In this document: positions 26,928 through 35,298 of the stretch, piece by piece
Layout of the letters: each line of letters opens with the position of its first letter
How positions within the stretch are numbered: position 1 is the first letter of the stretch
Assembly: GCA_027483945.1 (NCBI GenBank)
Contig: JAIXTM010000013.1
Span: 30,526 to 94,525 of the forward strand
From: Hyphomicrobiales bacterium
GTDB taxonomy: Bacteria; Pseudomonadota; Alphaproteobacteria; Rhizobiales; Beijerinckiaceae
Direction of reading: 5' to 3'
Length of the DNA stretch: 64,000 nt
Translations under genes and position numbers: made by a program
The notes under the pieces: model-generated
What the model was told of the DNA's origin: nothing
The model's database searches: none
Seen by the model: the letters and a program-made list of their open reading frames with translations, nothing else

Positions 26928-26969
26928 GGCGCAGCAATAGCGAACGGAACGCGAACGGGGAAGAGGCGG

Positions 26970-27848
26970 TCAGCTGCTCTCGCCGCTCGCGGGCATGCGG
27001 AACCGCGCCCAGGTGGGAACGACGATGGTCAGGACCATGGCTCCGGCCGTCAGGGGCGTGCCTGCCGCGACCGCGTCGGCGACCCGGTCGAGCCGGACCA
27101 TGGCGATGGCGCGGCCTTCGCCCGCCGAGCCCAGCCGGCCGACGACCCGGTCCCCGGCCAGGATGTCCGTGCCTTCAGGCGCGGCGATGCCGTTGGCGAA
27201 CACGGCCTGCACGATGCGGGTGCGCGCGGTGCCGCGATGCTCCATCCGCGAGACGACCTCCTGGCCGACATAGCAGCCCTTGGCGAAATCGACGCCGCCG
27301 AGCTGGTCGAGGTCCGCCTCGTGGGGGAAGGCCTCGCCGAACGCGTAGTCCTTGCCGCCTTCCGGCACGCAATAGGCGAGGCGATGGGCGTGATACGCCT
27401 CCGCCGTGCCGGTCGACAGCCCTCCGGCATCGCTGGCGGCCACGAAGGCCCGCCAGCCCAGGGACGGCAGGCGTGGATCGTTATAGACAAGCCCGTATTC
27501 GTCGGCGGGGGGCGGCGTCTCACCCCAGCCGGCGACGATGGCGATGGTCTCCGACAGATCCTCGACGGCCACCTTCGCCCGCAGCTTGTAGAACGACAGG
27601 CGCTTGGCGAGGTCGGGCGCGACCGCGCGGCCGACATCGAGCCAGAAGCCACCGCCGATGTCCTCGCCGGCCCGCACGGCGATGAAATCGAACAGGATCT
27701 TGCCCTGGGGGGCAAGCAGCGCCGAAAGCCGCGCCTGCCCGGGTTCCAGCCCCGCCAGATCGGCGGTGACGAGGTTCTGCAGGAAGCTTTCCGCGTCCTC
27801 GCCCGTCACCTTCAGGGTACCGCGATCGGTAAGATGGGCTGACGGCAT
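26970..27848 (-). CDS. ygfZ: YgfZ/GcvT-domain folate-binding protein
   Basis: 292 residues. The tetrahydrofolate-binding GcvT fold carries the YgfZ signature KGCYVGQEVV and the N-terminal LTDRGTLKVTGEDAESFLQN. YgfZ helps iron-sulfur cluster enzymes (for example MiaB) in a folate-dependent way. ATG 27848 fits the family; a frame from 27899 only adds a basic tail. Divergent from dihydroorotase with 83 bases between. Confidence 0.9.
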   Translation of the reverse strand: MPSAHLTDRGTLKVTGEDAESFLQNLVTADLAGLEPGQARLSALLAPQGKILFDFIAVRAGEDIGGGFWLDVGRAVAPDLAKRLSFYKLRAKVAVEDLSETIAIVAGWGETPPPADEYGLVYNDPRLPSLGWRAFVAASDAGGLSTGTAEAYHAHRLAYCVPEGGKDYAFGEAFPHEADLDQLGGVDFAKGCYVGQEVVSRMEHRGTARTRIVQAVFANGIAAPEGTDILAGDRVVGRLGSAGEGRAIAMVRLDRVADAVAAGTPLTAGAMVLTIVVPTWARFRMPASGESS

Positions 27849-27931
27849 CCTCGATGTCCTTGCTCGGCGTGCGGGGCTGACATAATCCCCGTGGCGCACC
27901 CTCTCAAGCTCGACGCCCCGGAGAAACGATC

Positions 27932-29263
27932 ATGGCCCAGACCTACGATGTCATCCTCAAGGGCGGCACGGTCGTGAACCATGACGGCGAGGGCCTGCGG
28001 GACATCGGCATCGTGAATGGCCGCATCGCCGCCATAGGCGCCCTCGGCCAGGCTTCCGCGGGCGAGGTCGTGGACTGCACGGGCCTGCACCTGCTGCCCG
28101 GCGTCATCGACAGCCAGGTCCATTTCCGCGAGCCGGGCCTGACCCACAAGGAAGACCTGGAAACCGGCTCGCGCTCGGCGGTTCTCGGCGGCGTCACCAC
28201 CGTCTTCGAAATGCCGAACACGAACCCGCAGACGACGAACGCGGAGGCGCTCGCCGCCAAGATCGCAGCCGGCCGCCACCGGATGCACGGCGACTTCGCG
28301 TTCTGGGTCGGCGGCACGCACGAGAACGTCGCCGATATCCCCGATCTGGAGCGCCTGCCGGGCTCGGCGGGCATCAAGGTCTTCATGGGCTCGTCCACCG
28401 GCTCGCTGCTGGTGGAGGACGACGAGGGCGTGCGCGCGATCCTGCGCCAGACGCGCCGCCGCGCCGCGTTTCATTCCGAGGACGAGTATCGCCTGCGCGA
28501 GCGGATGGGCATGCGTCGCCAGGGTGACCCGTCCTCTCACCCCGAATGGCGGGACGTGGAGACCGCCATGTCCTGTACGCGCCGCCTCATCGCCATCGCG
28601 GAGGAGGTGCGGGCGAAGATCCACATCCTGCACATCTCCACCGCTGACGAGATGCCGCTGATCGCCGGCCACAAGGACCTCGTGACCTGCGAGGCGACGC
28701 CCCATCACCTGACCCTCGCAGCGCCCGATTGCTACGAGCGGCTCGGTGCCTATGCGCAGATGAACCCGCCGGTGCGCGACGCCGTCCACCGCGAGGGCAT
28801 CTGGTGGGGCCTGAATCAGGGGATCGTCGACGTCCTCGGCTCCGACCACGCGCCGCATACGCGCGAGGAGAAGGAGCACGACTATCCCGCGACGCATTCG
28901 GGCATGACCGGCGTGCAGACGCTGGTCCCGATCATGCTGGATCATGTGAATGCCGGGCGCCTGACGTTGCAGCGCCTGGTGGACCTGACGAGCCACGGGC
29001 CGCAGCGGCTCTTCGGCCTGGCCGGCAAGGGCCGGCTCGCGGTCGGCTATGACGGCGACGTCACCATCGTGGACATGAAGCGGCGCCAGACGATCACCAA
29101 CGACTGGATCGCCTCGCGCTGCGGCTGGACGCCCTATGACGGCGTCACCGTGACCGGCTGGCCGGTCGGCACGATCGTGCGCGGGCGCCGCGTGATGTGG
29201 GAAGGAGACCTCGTCACTCCCGCCACCGGCGAGCCGGCGCGCTTTGTCGAGACGAAGGTGTGA
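27932..29263 (+). CDS. pyrC: dihydroorotase (class I)
   Basis: 443 residues, class I size. Metal ligands: HFREPG (HxR motif of the HxH pair), IKVFMGSSTG with the carboxylated Lys, the two His around HILHISTADE and EATPHHLTL, and the Asp of LGSDHAPH. Catalyses ring closure of carbamoyl-aspartate in pyrimidine synthesis. The annotation as dihydroorotase is favoured over allantoinase or hydantoinase by FREPGLTHKEDLETGSRSAV. Strong start with GGAGAAACG before ATG. No other pyr gene is adjacent. Confidence 0.88.
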   Translation: MAQTYDVILKGGTVVNHDGEGLRDIGIVNGRIAAIGALGQASAGEVVDCTGLHLLPGVIDSQVHFREPGLTHKEDLETGSRSAVLGGVTTVFEMPNTNPQTTNAEALAAKIAAGRHRMHGDFAFWVGGTHENVADIPDLERLPGSAGIKVFMGSSTGSLLVEDDEGVRAILRQTRRRAAFHSEDEYRLRERMGMRRQGDPSSHPEWRDVETAMSCTRRLIAIAEEVRAKIHILHISTADEMPLIAGHKDLVTCEATPHHLTLAAPDCYERLGAYAQMNPPVRDAVHREGIWWGLNQGIVDVLGSDHAPHTREEKEHDYPATHSGMTGVQTLVPIMLDHVNAGRLTLQRLVDLTSHGPQRLFGLAGKGRLAVGYDGDVTIVDMKRRQTITNDWIASRCGWTPYDGVTVTGWPVGTIVRGRRVMWEGDLVTPATGEPARFVETKV

Positions 29264-29295
29264 CGACGGCGTAAGGCTCGTCGTCCCGGCGGGCC

Positions 29296-29550
29296 CTAGT
29301 GCCGGCGCACGACGCTGAAATTGCCGGCGCGGACCTTGTCGGGAAGGTTCTCGGCGAAGGTGGCGACGGCCTCCTCGCCATAGGTGTCCACCAGCTCCTT
29401 GAAGGCGGCGAACAGGGCGGCATGGGCGACGCAGTCGCCGTCCAGCCCGTCCTGACGGGCCTCCTCGAAGGCCTCCGTCACATAGGACAGCGCGACGCGC
29501 TTTTCCTCGCCCGCATCGAATCCGTCATCGATCTCGTCGGCGTTCCACAT
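29296..29550 (-). CDS. small conserved acidic protein
   Basis: 84 residues from ATG 29550, family unnamed. Acidic helical protein: EKRVALSYVTEAFEEARQDG, then DCVAHAALFAAFKELVDTYG and EEAVATFAENLPDKVRAGNF. Composition, helix phasing and a plausible start make it credible, and similar small proteins occur in other Rhizobiales as hypothetical. Convergent with pyrC. Confidence 0.68.
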   Translation of the reverse strand: MWNADEIDDGFDAGEEKRVALSYVTEAFEEARQDGLDGDCVAHAALFAAFKELVDTYGEEAVATFAENLPDKVRAGNFSVVRRH

Positions 29551-29686
29551 CGCGTCCGCACAACCCTTTGTCCCGGAGCCTGGCATAGCATTCCGGGCCG
29601 GGGCCGCCAGCCAATTCCTTAAGGAAGGTTAATTCCGACGGGCGGATTTGGCGCAAAGCCTTGCGTCAAATGCACGATGCCGACCG

Positions 29687-30136
29687 TCAGCCGCCATAGC
29701 GGTTGGTGATGGCGCGCGAGAGCTGCGAGCCCTCGGCGACATAGAGGTCGATGGCGGCCCGGGCCGACTCGGTGCAGGCGCGATAGGTGACGGCAAAGCC
29801 GCGATAGCCCTTGTTGAAGGCGCCCGCCAGCCGCTCGCGGCGGGCCTGGCTGCCGCCCTCGGTGTCCACCAATGTCTGCATCCGCCGTCGCCAATTGCCC
29901 GCATCGGCCTCGGCGCAGAGCTCGCTGAGGAAGGACAAGGTCCCCATGATCTCGGCGAGCCGCATCAGGTCGCGCTCATAGACCGGCGGCGGCGGTTCCG
30001 GCGCGGGGGCGGGCTCGGCCGGCGCCGCGGGGGCGGGGCGCTGCGGCCGGGGCTGAGCCGGAGCCTGCGCCTGAGCGAGCGCACTGCCACAGCCGAACGC
30101 GAAGGCCAGAACGGCGATGGCCGCGCGGCGGCTCAA
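29687..30136 (-). CDS. TIGR02301-type exported protein
   Basis: 149 residues. Signal peptide to about residue 22 (LAFAFGCGSALAQ), a Pro/Ala linker (about 23-50), then a helical domain with YERDLMRLAEIMGTLSFLSE, WRRRMQTLVDTEGG and FNKGYRGFAVTYRACT. I recognise this as the TIGR02301 family of alphaproteobacterial periplasmic proteins, function unknown. Two cysteines in the mature domain may pair. Its ATG overlaps the Nudix stop by 4 bases. Confidence 0.78.
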   Translation of the reverse strand: MSRRAAIAVLAFAFGCGSALAQAQAPAQPRPQRPAPAAPAEPAPAPEPPPPVYERDLMRLAEIMGTLSFLSELCAEADAGNWRRRMQTLVDTEGGSQARRERLAGAFNKGYRGFAVTYRACTESARAAIDLYVAEGSQLSRAITNRYGG

Positions 30137-30594
30137 GGCGCGGCCTCCACCATGGCGACCGCCCGCGCGGCGATGGCCTGGAGCCCGTCCGTCGTCGGCA
30201 TGGAGGCAAGGTCCGCCGGCAGAACCCAGCGCGGATCATGCGCCTCCGGGCCGGGCTGCGGCTCGCCCCCGCGCCAGCGCGCCGCGAAGGCGCAGACCAC
30301 GGCATGCACGGCCGTGCCGTTCTCGTCGCGGATGATCTCGGCGAAATCGGCGAAGCCCACGATCTCGGCCGCGACGTCGACCTCCTCGGCCAGTTCCCGC
30401 AGGGCCGCCTCCTGAAGCCGCTCGCCGAATTCCACCTTGCCGCCCGGCAGGCTGTAGAGCCCGGCCATGGGCGGCACGGTCCGCGCCGCCACGAGCACCC
30501 GTCCGGCCCGGACCACCGCCACCGACACGCACAGGACGGGCCGGATCGCGGGCGGAGGCGGAACGGTCTGCACGGAGGGCGCGGAGGGCATCAT
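30133..30594 (-). CDS. Nudix hydrolase
   Basis: 153 residues with an intact Nudix box, GGKVEFGERLQEAALRELAE EV in two parts (G-x5-E-x7-REL-x-EE-x-D). Hydrolyses a nucleoside diphosphate linked to another group; the NUDT1/ADP-ribose-pyrophosphatase branch is likely but the substrate is unknown. Start ATG 30594 or 30591 right after the SDR stop at 30602; a longer ATG at 30621 would overlap it. Part of the minus-strand run pdxH-SDR-Nudix-TIGR02301. Confidence 0.87.
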   Translation of the reverse strand: MMPSAPSVQTVPPPPAIRPVLCVSVAVVRAGRVLVAARTVPPMAGLYSLPGGKVEFGERLQEAALRELAEEVDVAAEIVGFADFAEIIRDENGTAVHAVVCAFAARWRGGEPQPGPEAHDPRWVLPADLASMPTTDGLQAIAARAVAMVEAAP

Positions 30595-30601
30595 CGGCGG
30601 C

Positions 30602-31357
30602 TCAGACGTGCTGGCCGCCATTGATGTGGATCTCGGCGCCGTTCACGTAGCTGGAGGCCTCCGTGCACAGGAAATAGATCGCCTTGGCGACCTCGTCCGT
30701 CGTGCCGAGCCGCCGCATCGGGATCTGCTCCACGATCTTCTCGGTCCCGGGGGACAGGATCGAGGTGTCGATCTCGCCCGGCGAGATCGCGTTCACGCGG
30801 ATGCCCAGCTGTCCGAAATCGGACGCCATCTCGCGGGTCAGCGCCGCGAGCGCCGCCTTGGACGTGCCGTAGGCCGCGCCCGCGAACGGATGGACGCGGG
30901 AGCCCGCGATCGAGGTCACGTTCACCACCGAGCCTTTGGCGCGCTCCAGCTCGGCGACGAGCCCGCGCGCCAGCATGATCGGCGCGAAGAAGTTCACCTG
31001 GAAAACCCGGTGCCACGTGGCGATGTCGGTCACGATGGCGCCGAGCCGCGCGCCGCCCTCTGCCTTCGGCGAGATCGCCGCATTGTTGACGAGCGCATGG
31101 AGCTGCCCGCCCTCGGGCTCCAGCCGACGCTTGATCTCCTCCACCGCGGACCGCGTGCTGTCTACGTCCGCCAGATCCACCTGGATATGGTCTTCCGGTC
31201 CCATCTCCCACGGGCATTGCTCCGGGAAGGCGTGGCGGGAGCAGGTGATGACCCGCCAGCCGGCGGCGGAGAACCGCTTCACCGTGGCGTGGCCGATGCC
31301 GCGGCTCGCCCCGGTCAGGAGCATCACGCGGCGGACGCTGTTGGCGCTGTTGGGCAT
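30602..31357 (-). CDS. SDR-family oxidoreductase
   Basis: 251 residues. Classical SDR: LLTGASRGIG cofactor loop, ALVNNAA, catalytic Ser in VNVTSIAGS and YGTSKAA (YxxxK), and RVNAISPGEIDT. C-terminal GAEIHINGGQHV is typical. Substrate unknown. It lies 18 bases downstream of pdxH and 7 bases upstream of the Nudix start, so it is part of a probable operon. Confidence 0.88.
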   Translation of the reverse strand: MPNSANSVRRVMLLTGASRGIGHATVKRFSAAGWRVITCSRHAFPEQCPWEMGPEDHIQVDLADVDSTRSAVEEIKRRLEPEGGQLHALVNNAAISPKAEGGARLGAIVTDIATWHRVFQVNFFAPIMLARGLVAELERAKGSVVNVTSIAGSRVHPFAGAAYGTSKAALAALTREMASDFGQLGIRVNAISPGEIDTSILSPGTEKIVEQIPMRRLGTTDEVAKAIYFLCTEASSYVNGAEIHINGGQHV

Positions 31358-31375
31358 GGGAGCTCCGGAAGGCCG

Positions 31376-31975
31376 TCAGGGATAGAGACGCGTCGTCGTC
31401 CAGCCCGCGCCGTCGCGGCTGAAGACGACGCGATCATGCAGGCGATAGGGCCTATCGTGCCAGAATTCGATGGTACCCGGCACGAGACGATAGCCCGTCC
31501 AGTGCGGCGGGCGCGGCACACCGTCCGCTTCGGGATAAGCCTCGCCGATCTCCTTCACCCGCGCCTCCAGCGTGGCGCGCGAATCCAGCGGCCGCGATTG
31601 CAGGCTCGCATGGGCGCCGATCCGGCTGCCATAGGGGCGCGACGCGTAATAGGCGTCGGCCTCCGCGTCTGCGACGCGCGAGACGGTCCCGCGCACCCGC
31701 ACCTGGCGCAGCAGCGACTTCCAATGGAAGACCAAAGCCGCCTTGCCCTGGCCGTCGAGTTCGCGGCCCTTGGCGCTCTGCGTGTTGGTGTAGAAGGTGA
31801 AGCCGTCCCCGTCGAAGCCCTTCAGCAGCACGATGCGCGCATTCGGCATGCCCTCGGCGTCGACCGTCGCCAGCGTCATCGCGTTCGGATCGTTCATCTC
31901 CGTGCGGGCCGCTTCCGCAAGCCATTCGCCGAACAGCGTGAACGGGTCCGCGGCGTTGGTGAAGTCATCACTCAT
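31376..31975 (-). CDS. pdxH: pyridoxamine 5'-phosphate oxidase
   Basis: 199 residues. FMN enzyme that oxidises PNP/PMP to pyridoxal phosphate. Seen: [66 protein letters not shown], and the C-terminal [12 protein letters not shown]...RLYP. ATG 31975 is chosen because it gives the canonical length; the frame is open far upstream over the divergent lipoprotein. Divergent neighbour starts about 30 bases away. Confidence 0.95.
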   Translation of the reverse strand: MSDDFTNAADPFTLFGEWLAEAARTEMNDPNAMTLATVDAEGMPNARIVLLKGFDGDGFTFYTNTQSAKGRELDGQGKAALVFHWKSLLRQVRVRGTVSRVADAEADAYYASRPYGSRIGAHASLQSRPLDSRATLEARVKEIGEAYPEADGVPRPPHWTGYRLVPGTIEFWHDRPYRLHDRVVFSRDGAGWTTTRLYP

Positions 31976-32005
31976 TAACGTCTTCGCCCTCAAGATCGCC
32001 GGAGG

Positions 32006-32530
32006 TTGTGCCGCCCGTGGGCGGCTGTGTTCAGGGTGTTGCGCGTGCGGTCTTATCACGGTTTGGCGGCTCGGCGAGGCCGGACTTTCCGTCGCGTCGC
32101 GGCGTGCGTGATCGCCGTCGCGGCGGGCCTGCAGGCGGGAGCCTGCTCCATGTCCTTCCCCATGGGCTCGCTGTTCGGCAACGACGACATGGCGACTGGC
32201 TCGATCGCGCCGGCGCCGGTCGTGTCGCCGCTCGGCGCCGACCTGAATGCCGAGGATTGGCGCCGCGCCAAGGGCGCGATGGCGCTCGCGCTCGATCCCC
32301 AGGGCAACGGCTCGCAGGTCGCCTGGGACAATCCCGAAAGCGGCCGCAGGGGGAACTTCACGCCGGTCGGCCAGCCCTTCGTGGATTCCGACCAGATCTG
32401 CCGCGCATTCCTCGCCGGCGTCTCCTCTCCCGTGACGGGCGAAGCGCGCCAGCTCCAGGGCACGGCCTGCCGTCCGTCGGGCGGCGAATGGACGCTCAAG
32501 GACGTCAAACCCTGGCAGAAGCCGGCCTGA
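32006..32530 (+). CDS. RT0821/Lpp0805-family surface lipoprotein
   Basis: Up to 174 residues. A basic n-region (RRGRTFRR) and hydrophobic stretch lead to a lipobox LQAGAC at about residue 47, so it is probably lipid-anchored. The mature domain has [43 protein letters not shown], features of the RT0821/Lpp0805 surface antigen group. Start uncertain: TTG 32006, GTG 32027 and GTG 32036 are all possible and no ATG precedes the signal. Usually found next to pdxH and a DnaJ gene in Rhizobiales, as here. Confidence 0.78.
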   Translation: MCRPWAAVFRVLRVRSYHGLAARRGRTFRRVAACVIAVAAGLQAGACSMSFPMGSLFGNDDMATGSIAPAPVVSPLGADLNAEDWRRAKGAMALALDPQGNGSQVAWDNPESGRRGNFTPVGQPFVDSDQICRAFLAGVSSPVTGEARQLQGTACRPSGGEWTLKDVKPWQKPA

Positions 32531-32606
32531 AACGCCGCTTCCACGTTGCGTTCCGGCGAATCCGAGCCCACATCTGGGGCCGGATATGGTCAAGGCCGGA
32601 CGGCAG

Positions 32607-33539
32607 ATGCGTGACCCTTACGACGTGCTTGGACTGAAGCGGTCCGCCACCGAGGCGGACGTCAAGCGCGCGTTCCGCAAGCTCGCCAAGCAGCACCATC
32701 CCGACCAGAACCCCAACGACCCCAAGGCCAAGGACCGCTTCTCCGAACTGAACGCCGCCTACGAGATCCTGGGCGACGGCCAGAAGCGCAAGGCTTTCGA
32801 CGCCGGCGAGATCGACGCCGAAGGCAAGCCGCGTTTTCGGGGCTTCGAGGGCTTCGGCGCAGGCGGCCCCGGCGGCGGCTTCGAGGGTTTCGCCGGCGGC
32901 CCCTTCGGCCGGCGCGGCGCTGGTCCGCAGCAATTCGACCCCGGCGACATCTTCTCGGAGATCTTTGGCGACGCCTTCCGCGGCGGCGGCATGGGCGCTG
33001 GCATGGGCGCCGGAACAGGCGGCCCGCGCGGCGGCCCCGCCAAGGGCGAGGACGTCGCCTATGAGCTGAAAGTGACGCTGGAGGATATCGTCTCCGACCG
33101 CCGGCATCGGGTGCGTCTGCCGACCGGCCGCGAGATCGAGGTCGACCTGCCCAAGGGCGTTGCGGACGGCCAGGTCATCCGCCTGCGCGGCCTTGGCCAG
33201 GCGGGCCGCGGCGGGCCGGGTGACGCCATGATGACGGTGCGCATCCAGCCGCACCCGCATTTCACAGTGGAAGGCACGACGCTGAAGATACGCGTGCCGC
33301 TGCCGCTGGAGGATGCCGTGCTTGGCGGTTCGGTCCGGATCAGGACGCTGGAGGGCGAAGTCGAAGCCTCCGTGCCGCCCATGACGAGCGGCGGCAAGAG
33401 CCTGCGCCTGCGCGGCAAGGGCCTGCCCGGGCCATCGGGGCGCGGCGACATCATCGCCACGCTCGACGTGACGCTGCCCGCCGGCGGCGACGCCGAACTC
33501 GCCGCGCTGATGCGCAAGCGCCGGGAGGCAGGAAGCTAG
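32607..33539 (+). CDS. DnaJ/CbpA-like co-chaperone
   Basis: 310 residues. J domain at 1-65 with intact HPD ([14 protein letters not shown]), a Gly/Phe-rich region (about 78-155), and the C-terminal substrate-binding domain ([32 protein letters not shown]). No CxxCxGxG zinc repeats, so it is CbpA-type rather than full DnaJ. Stimulates a DnaK ATPase. ATG 32607 ([10 protein letters not shown]) fits the family better than ATG 32586. Confidence 0.92.
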   Translation: MRDPYDVLGLKRSATEADVKRAFRKLAKQHHPDQNPNDPKAKDRFSELNAAYEILGDGQKRKAFDAGEIDAEGKPRFRGFEGFGAGGPGGGFEGFAGGPFGRRGAGPQQFDPGDIFSEIFGDAFRGGGMGAGMGAGTGGPRGGPAKGEDVAYELKVTLEDIVSDRRHRVRLPTGREIEVDLPKGVADGQVIRLRGLGQAGRGGPGDAMMTVRIQPHPHFTVEGTTLKIRVPLPLEDAVLGGSVRIRTLEGEVEASVPPMTSGGKSLRLRGKGLPGPSGRGDIIATLDVTLPAGGDAELAALMRKRREAGS

Positions 33540-33644
33540 ACCGCAAAAGTTGCGTCGGAAGGACGATTTTCCGCTCTTTCGCGGGGCGTTCCGCTCGGTT
33601 ATTGATGCCCGCCACATCGATCGACCTTGCGGAAACAGCACCTC

Positions 33645-34472
33645 ATGACGGAATCGACCGCCACCTCGTCCCTGCTCGCCGGAAAGCGCGGCCTCGTGCT
33701 GGGCGTGGCCAACAACCGGTCGATTGCCTGGGGCATCGCCAGGGCGGCGCGCAATGCGGGTGCCGAACTCGCCTTCACCTATCAGGGCGACGCGCTGAAG
33801 AAGCGGGTCGAGCCGCTGGCGGCGGAACTGGGCGCGCGGGTCGTGGGCCATTGCGACGTCACCGACGCCGCCACCATCGACGCGGTCTTTGCCGAGGTAG
33901 GCCGCGAATGGGACAACCTCGATTTTGTCGTCCACTGCATCGCCTTTTCCGACAAGGACGAACTGACCGGCCGTTATATCGAGACGTCGGAAGAGAACTT
34001 CACCAAGACGATGGCGATCTCCGCCTATTCGTTCACGGCCATCGCCCAGCGGGCCGAGAAGCTGATGAACAAGGGCGGCTGCCTCCTGACCCTGACCTAT
34101 TACGGCGCCGAGAAGTGGATGCCGCACTACAACGTCATGGGCGTCGCCAAGGCCGCGCTCGAGGCGTCCGTGCGCTACCTCGCCGCCGATCTGGGCCCGG
34201 ACGGCATCCGCGTCAACGCGATCTCCGCCGGCCCGATCAAGACGCTGGCCGCTTCCGGCATCGGCGATTTCCGCTACATCCTCAAGTGGAACGAGTACAA
34301 CGCGCCGCTGCGCCGGACCGTGACGATCGAGGAGGTCGGCGAGACGGCGGTCTATCTCGTCTCCGACATGGGCCGCGGCGTCACCGGCGAGATCCTCCAC
34401 GTCGATGCCGGCTACCACGTCGTCGGCATGAAGAATCCCGAGGCGCCGGATCTGTCGCTCGAGAAAGACTGA
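33645..34472 (+). CDS. fabI: enoyl-[acyl-carrier-protein] reductase (NADH)
   Basis: 275 residues. FabI signature: GLVLGVANNRSIAWGIARA cofactor loop, the Y-x6-K active site within TYYGAEKWMPHYNVMGVAKA, and ISAGPIKTLAASGI. Reduces the trans-2 double bond in the last step of each fatty-acid elongation cycle and is the triclosan target. ATG 33645 gives the standard length. Followed after 4 bases by the histidine phosphatase, so the two probably share a transcript. Confidence 0.95.
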   Translation: MTESTATSSLLAGKRGLVLGVANNRSIAWGIARAARNAGAELAFTYQGDALKKRVEPLAAELGARVVGHCDVTDAATIDAVFAEVGREWDNLDFVVHCIAFSDKDELTGRYIETSEENFTKTMAISAYSFTAIAQRAEKLMNKGGCLLTLTYYGAEKWMPHYNVMGVAKAALEASVRYLAADLGPDGIRVNAISAGPIKTLAASGIGDFRYILKWNEYNAPLRRTVTIEEVGETAVYLVSDMGRGVTGEILHVDAGYHVVGMKNPEAPDLSLEKD

Positions 34473-34476
34473 TCGG

Positions 34477-35064
34477 TTGCGCCCAGGCGTCACGCTCTAT
34501 TTCGTCCGGCACGGCGAGACCGACTGGAATGCCGAAGGCCGGATGCAGGGCCAGCAGGACATCCCGCTGAACGATGTCGGCCGCGTGCAGGCACGCGATG
34601 TGGCGGGCCGTCTCCGCGAGGCCGCGCCGCACGTCGCCGACCTCGATTTCGTATGCAGTCCCATGCTCCGCACCCGCCAGACCATGGAGATCATGCGCGA
34701 GGCGCTGGGGCTGGAGCCTGGTGCCTACCGGCTCGACGAGCGCCTGAAGGAACTGACCTTCGGTTCGTGGGAAGGCCTTACCTGGCGGGAGGTCCGTGCC
34801 CGCGATTCCGACGGCGCCGCCCGCCGCAAGGCGGACAAGTGGGGTTACGTTCCGCCCTCCGGCGAGAGCTACGCCATGCTCGCCGACAGGATCGGCGGTT
34901 TCCTGGACGAGGTCGACCATGACATGGTCGTCGTCGCCCATGGCGGGGTGGCCCGGGCTTTCCTCCGGCTTGCCGCCGGGCTGACGCGCCTGGAAGCTCC
35001 GGTCGTCGATATCTGGCAGGGCAGGGTGCTCGTCTTCCGCGACGGCCGGTACGCCTGGGTCTGA
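34477..35064 (+). CDS. histidine phosphatase family protein (GpmB-like)
   Basis: 195 residues from a TTG start 4 bases after the fabI stop; no nearer ATG exists before the motif. Phosphohistidine loop LYFVRHGETDWNAEGRMQGQ with the RHG core, second His in VVVAHGGVARAF. Phosphoglycerate-mutase-like branch; most GpmB-named members are broad phosphatases. This gene ends the block preceding the Pls-type synthetase. Confidence 0.85.
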   Translation: MRPGVTLYFVRHGETDWNAEGRMQGQQDIPLNDVGRVQARDVAGRLREAAPHVADLDFVCSPMLRTRQTMEIMREALGLEPGAYRLDERLKELTFGSWEGLTWREVRARDSDGAARRKADKWGYVPPSGESYAMLADRIGGFLDEVDHDMVVVAHGGVARAFLRLAAGLTRLEAPVVDIWQGRVLVFRDGRYAWV

Positions 35065-35090
35065 ACTGATTCGCTTTTTCCAAAAATTCC

Positions 35091-35128
35091 GTTCAGGATC
35101 GGTTCAGTCACACTTCGCAATAGTGTGA
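35091..35128 (+). promoter_or_regulatory. candidate control elements upstream of the Pls-type synthetase
   Basis: Direct repeat GTTCAG-N5-GTTCAG (35091-35096 and 35102-35107, 11-base period) next to an inverted repeat TCACACT-N7-AGTGTGA (35108-35128), in AT-richer DNA after a TTTTTCCAAAAA stretch. An 11-base direct repeat is the usual footprint of OmpR/PhoB-type response regulators; the palindrome would suit a dimeric repressor. A CTGAAC inverted half lies at 35061. The remaining 170 bases to the start show nothing I can name. Confidence 0.45.
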
Positions 35129-35298
35129 TCAACGATCGGGGATAACCCGACGAGAGCGGCTTCGACCAAGCGATACATCGCGTCGGGGCTTCCGGGGGGT
35201 ATTAGAGGGCATCGTTCCGGATCGTGCACCGGTCGACCGGGCGCTTCGACGCGCGCCGGCGGACCGTCTGCGTCCGGCGTCGGCCCTGAGTGGCGACC

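Noticed and set aside
29619..29632. TTAA-N6-TTAA resembling a CtrA box
   Set aside because: The CtrA consensus needs seven bases between halves; here there are six, and the site lies between two minor genes.
31976..32593. N-terminal extension of pdxH on the minus strand
   Set aside because: The frame stays open but the added part is antisense to the lipoprotein and not PdxH-like; ATG 31975 gives the normal length.
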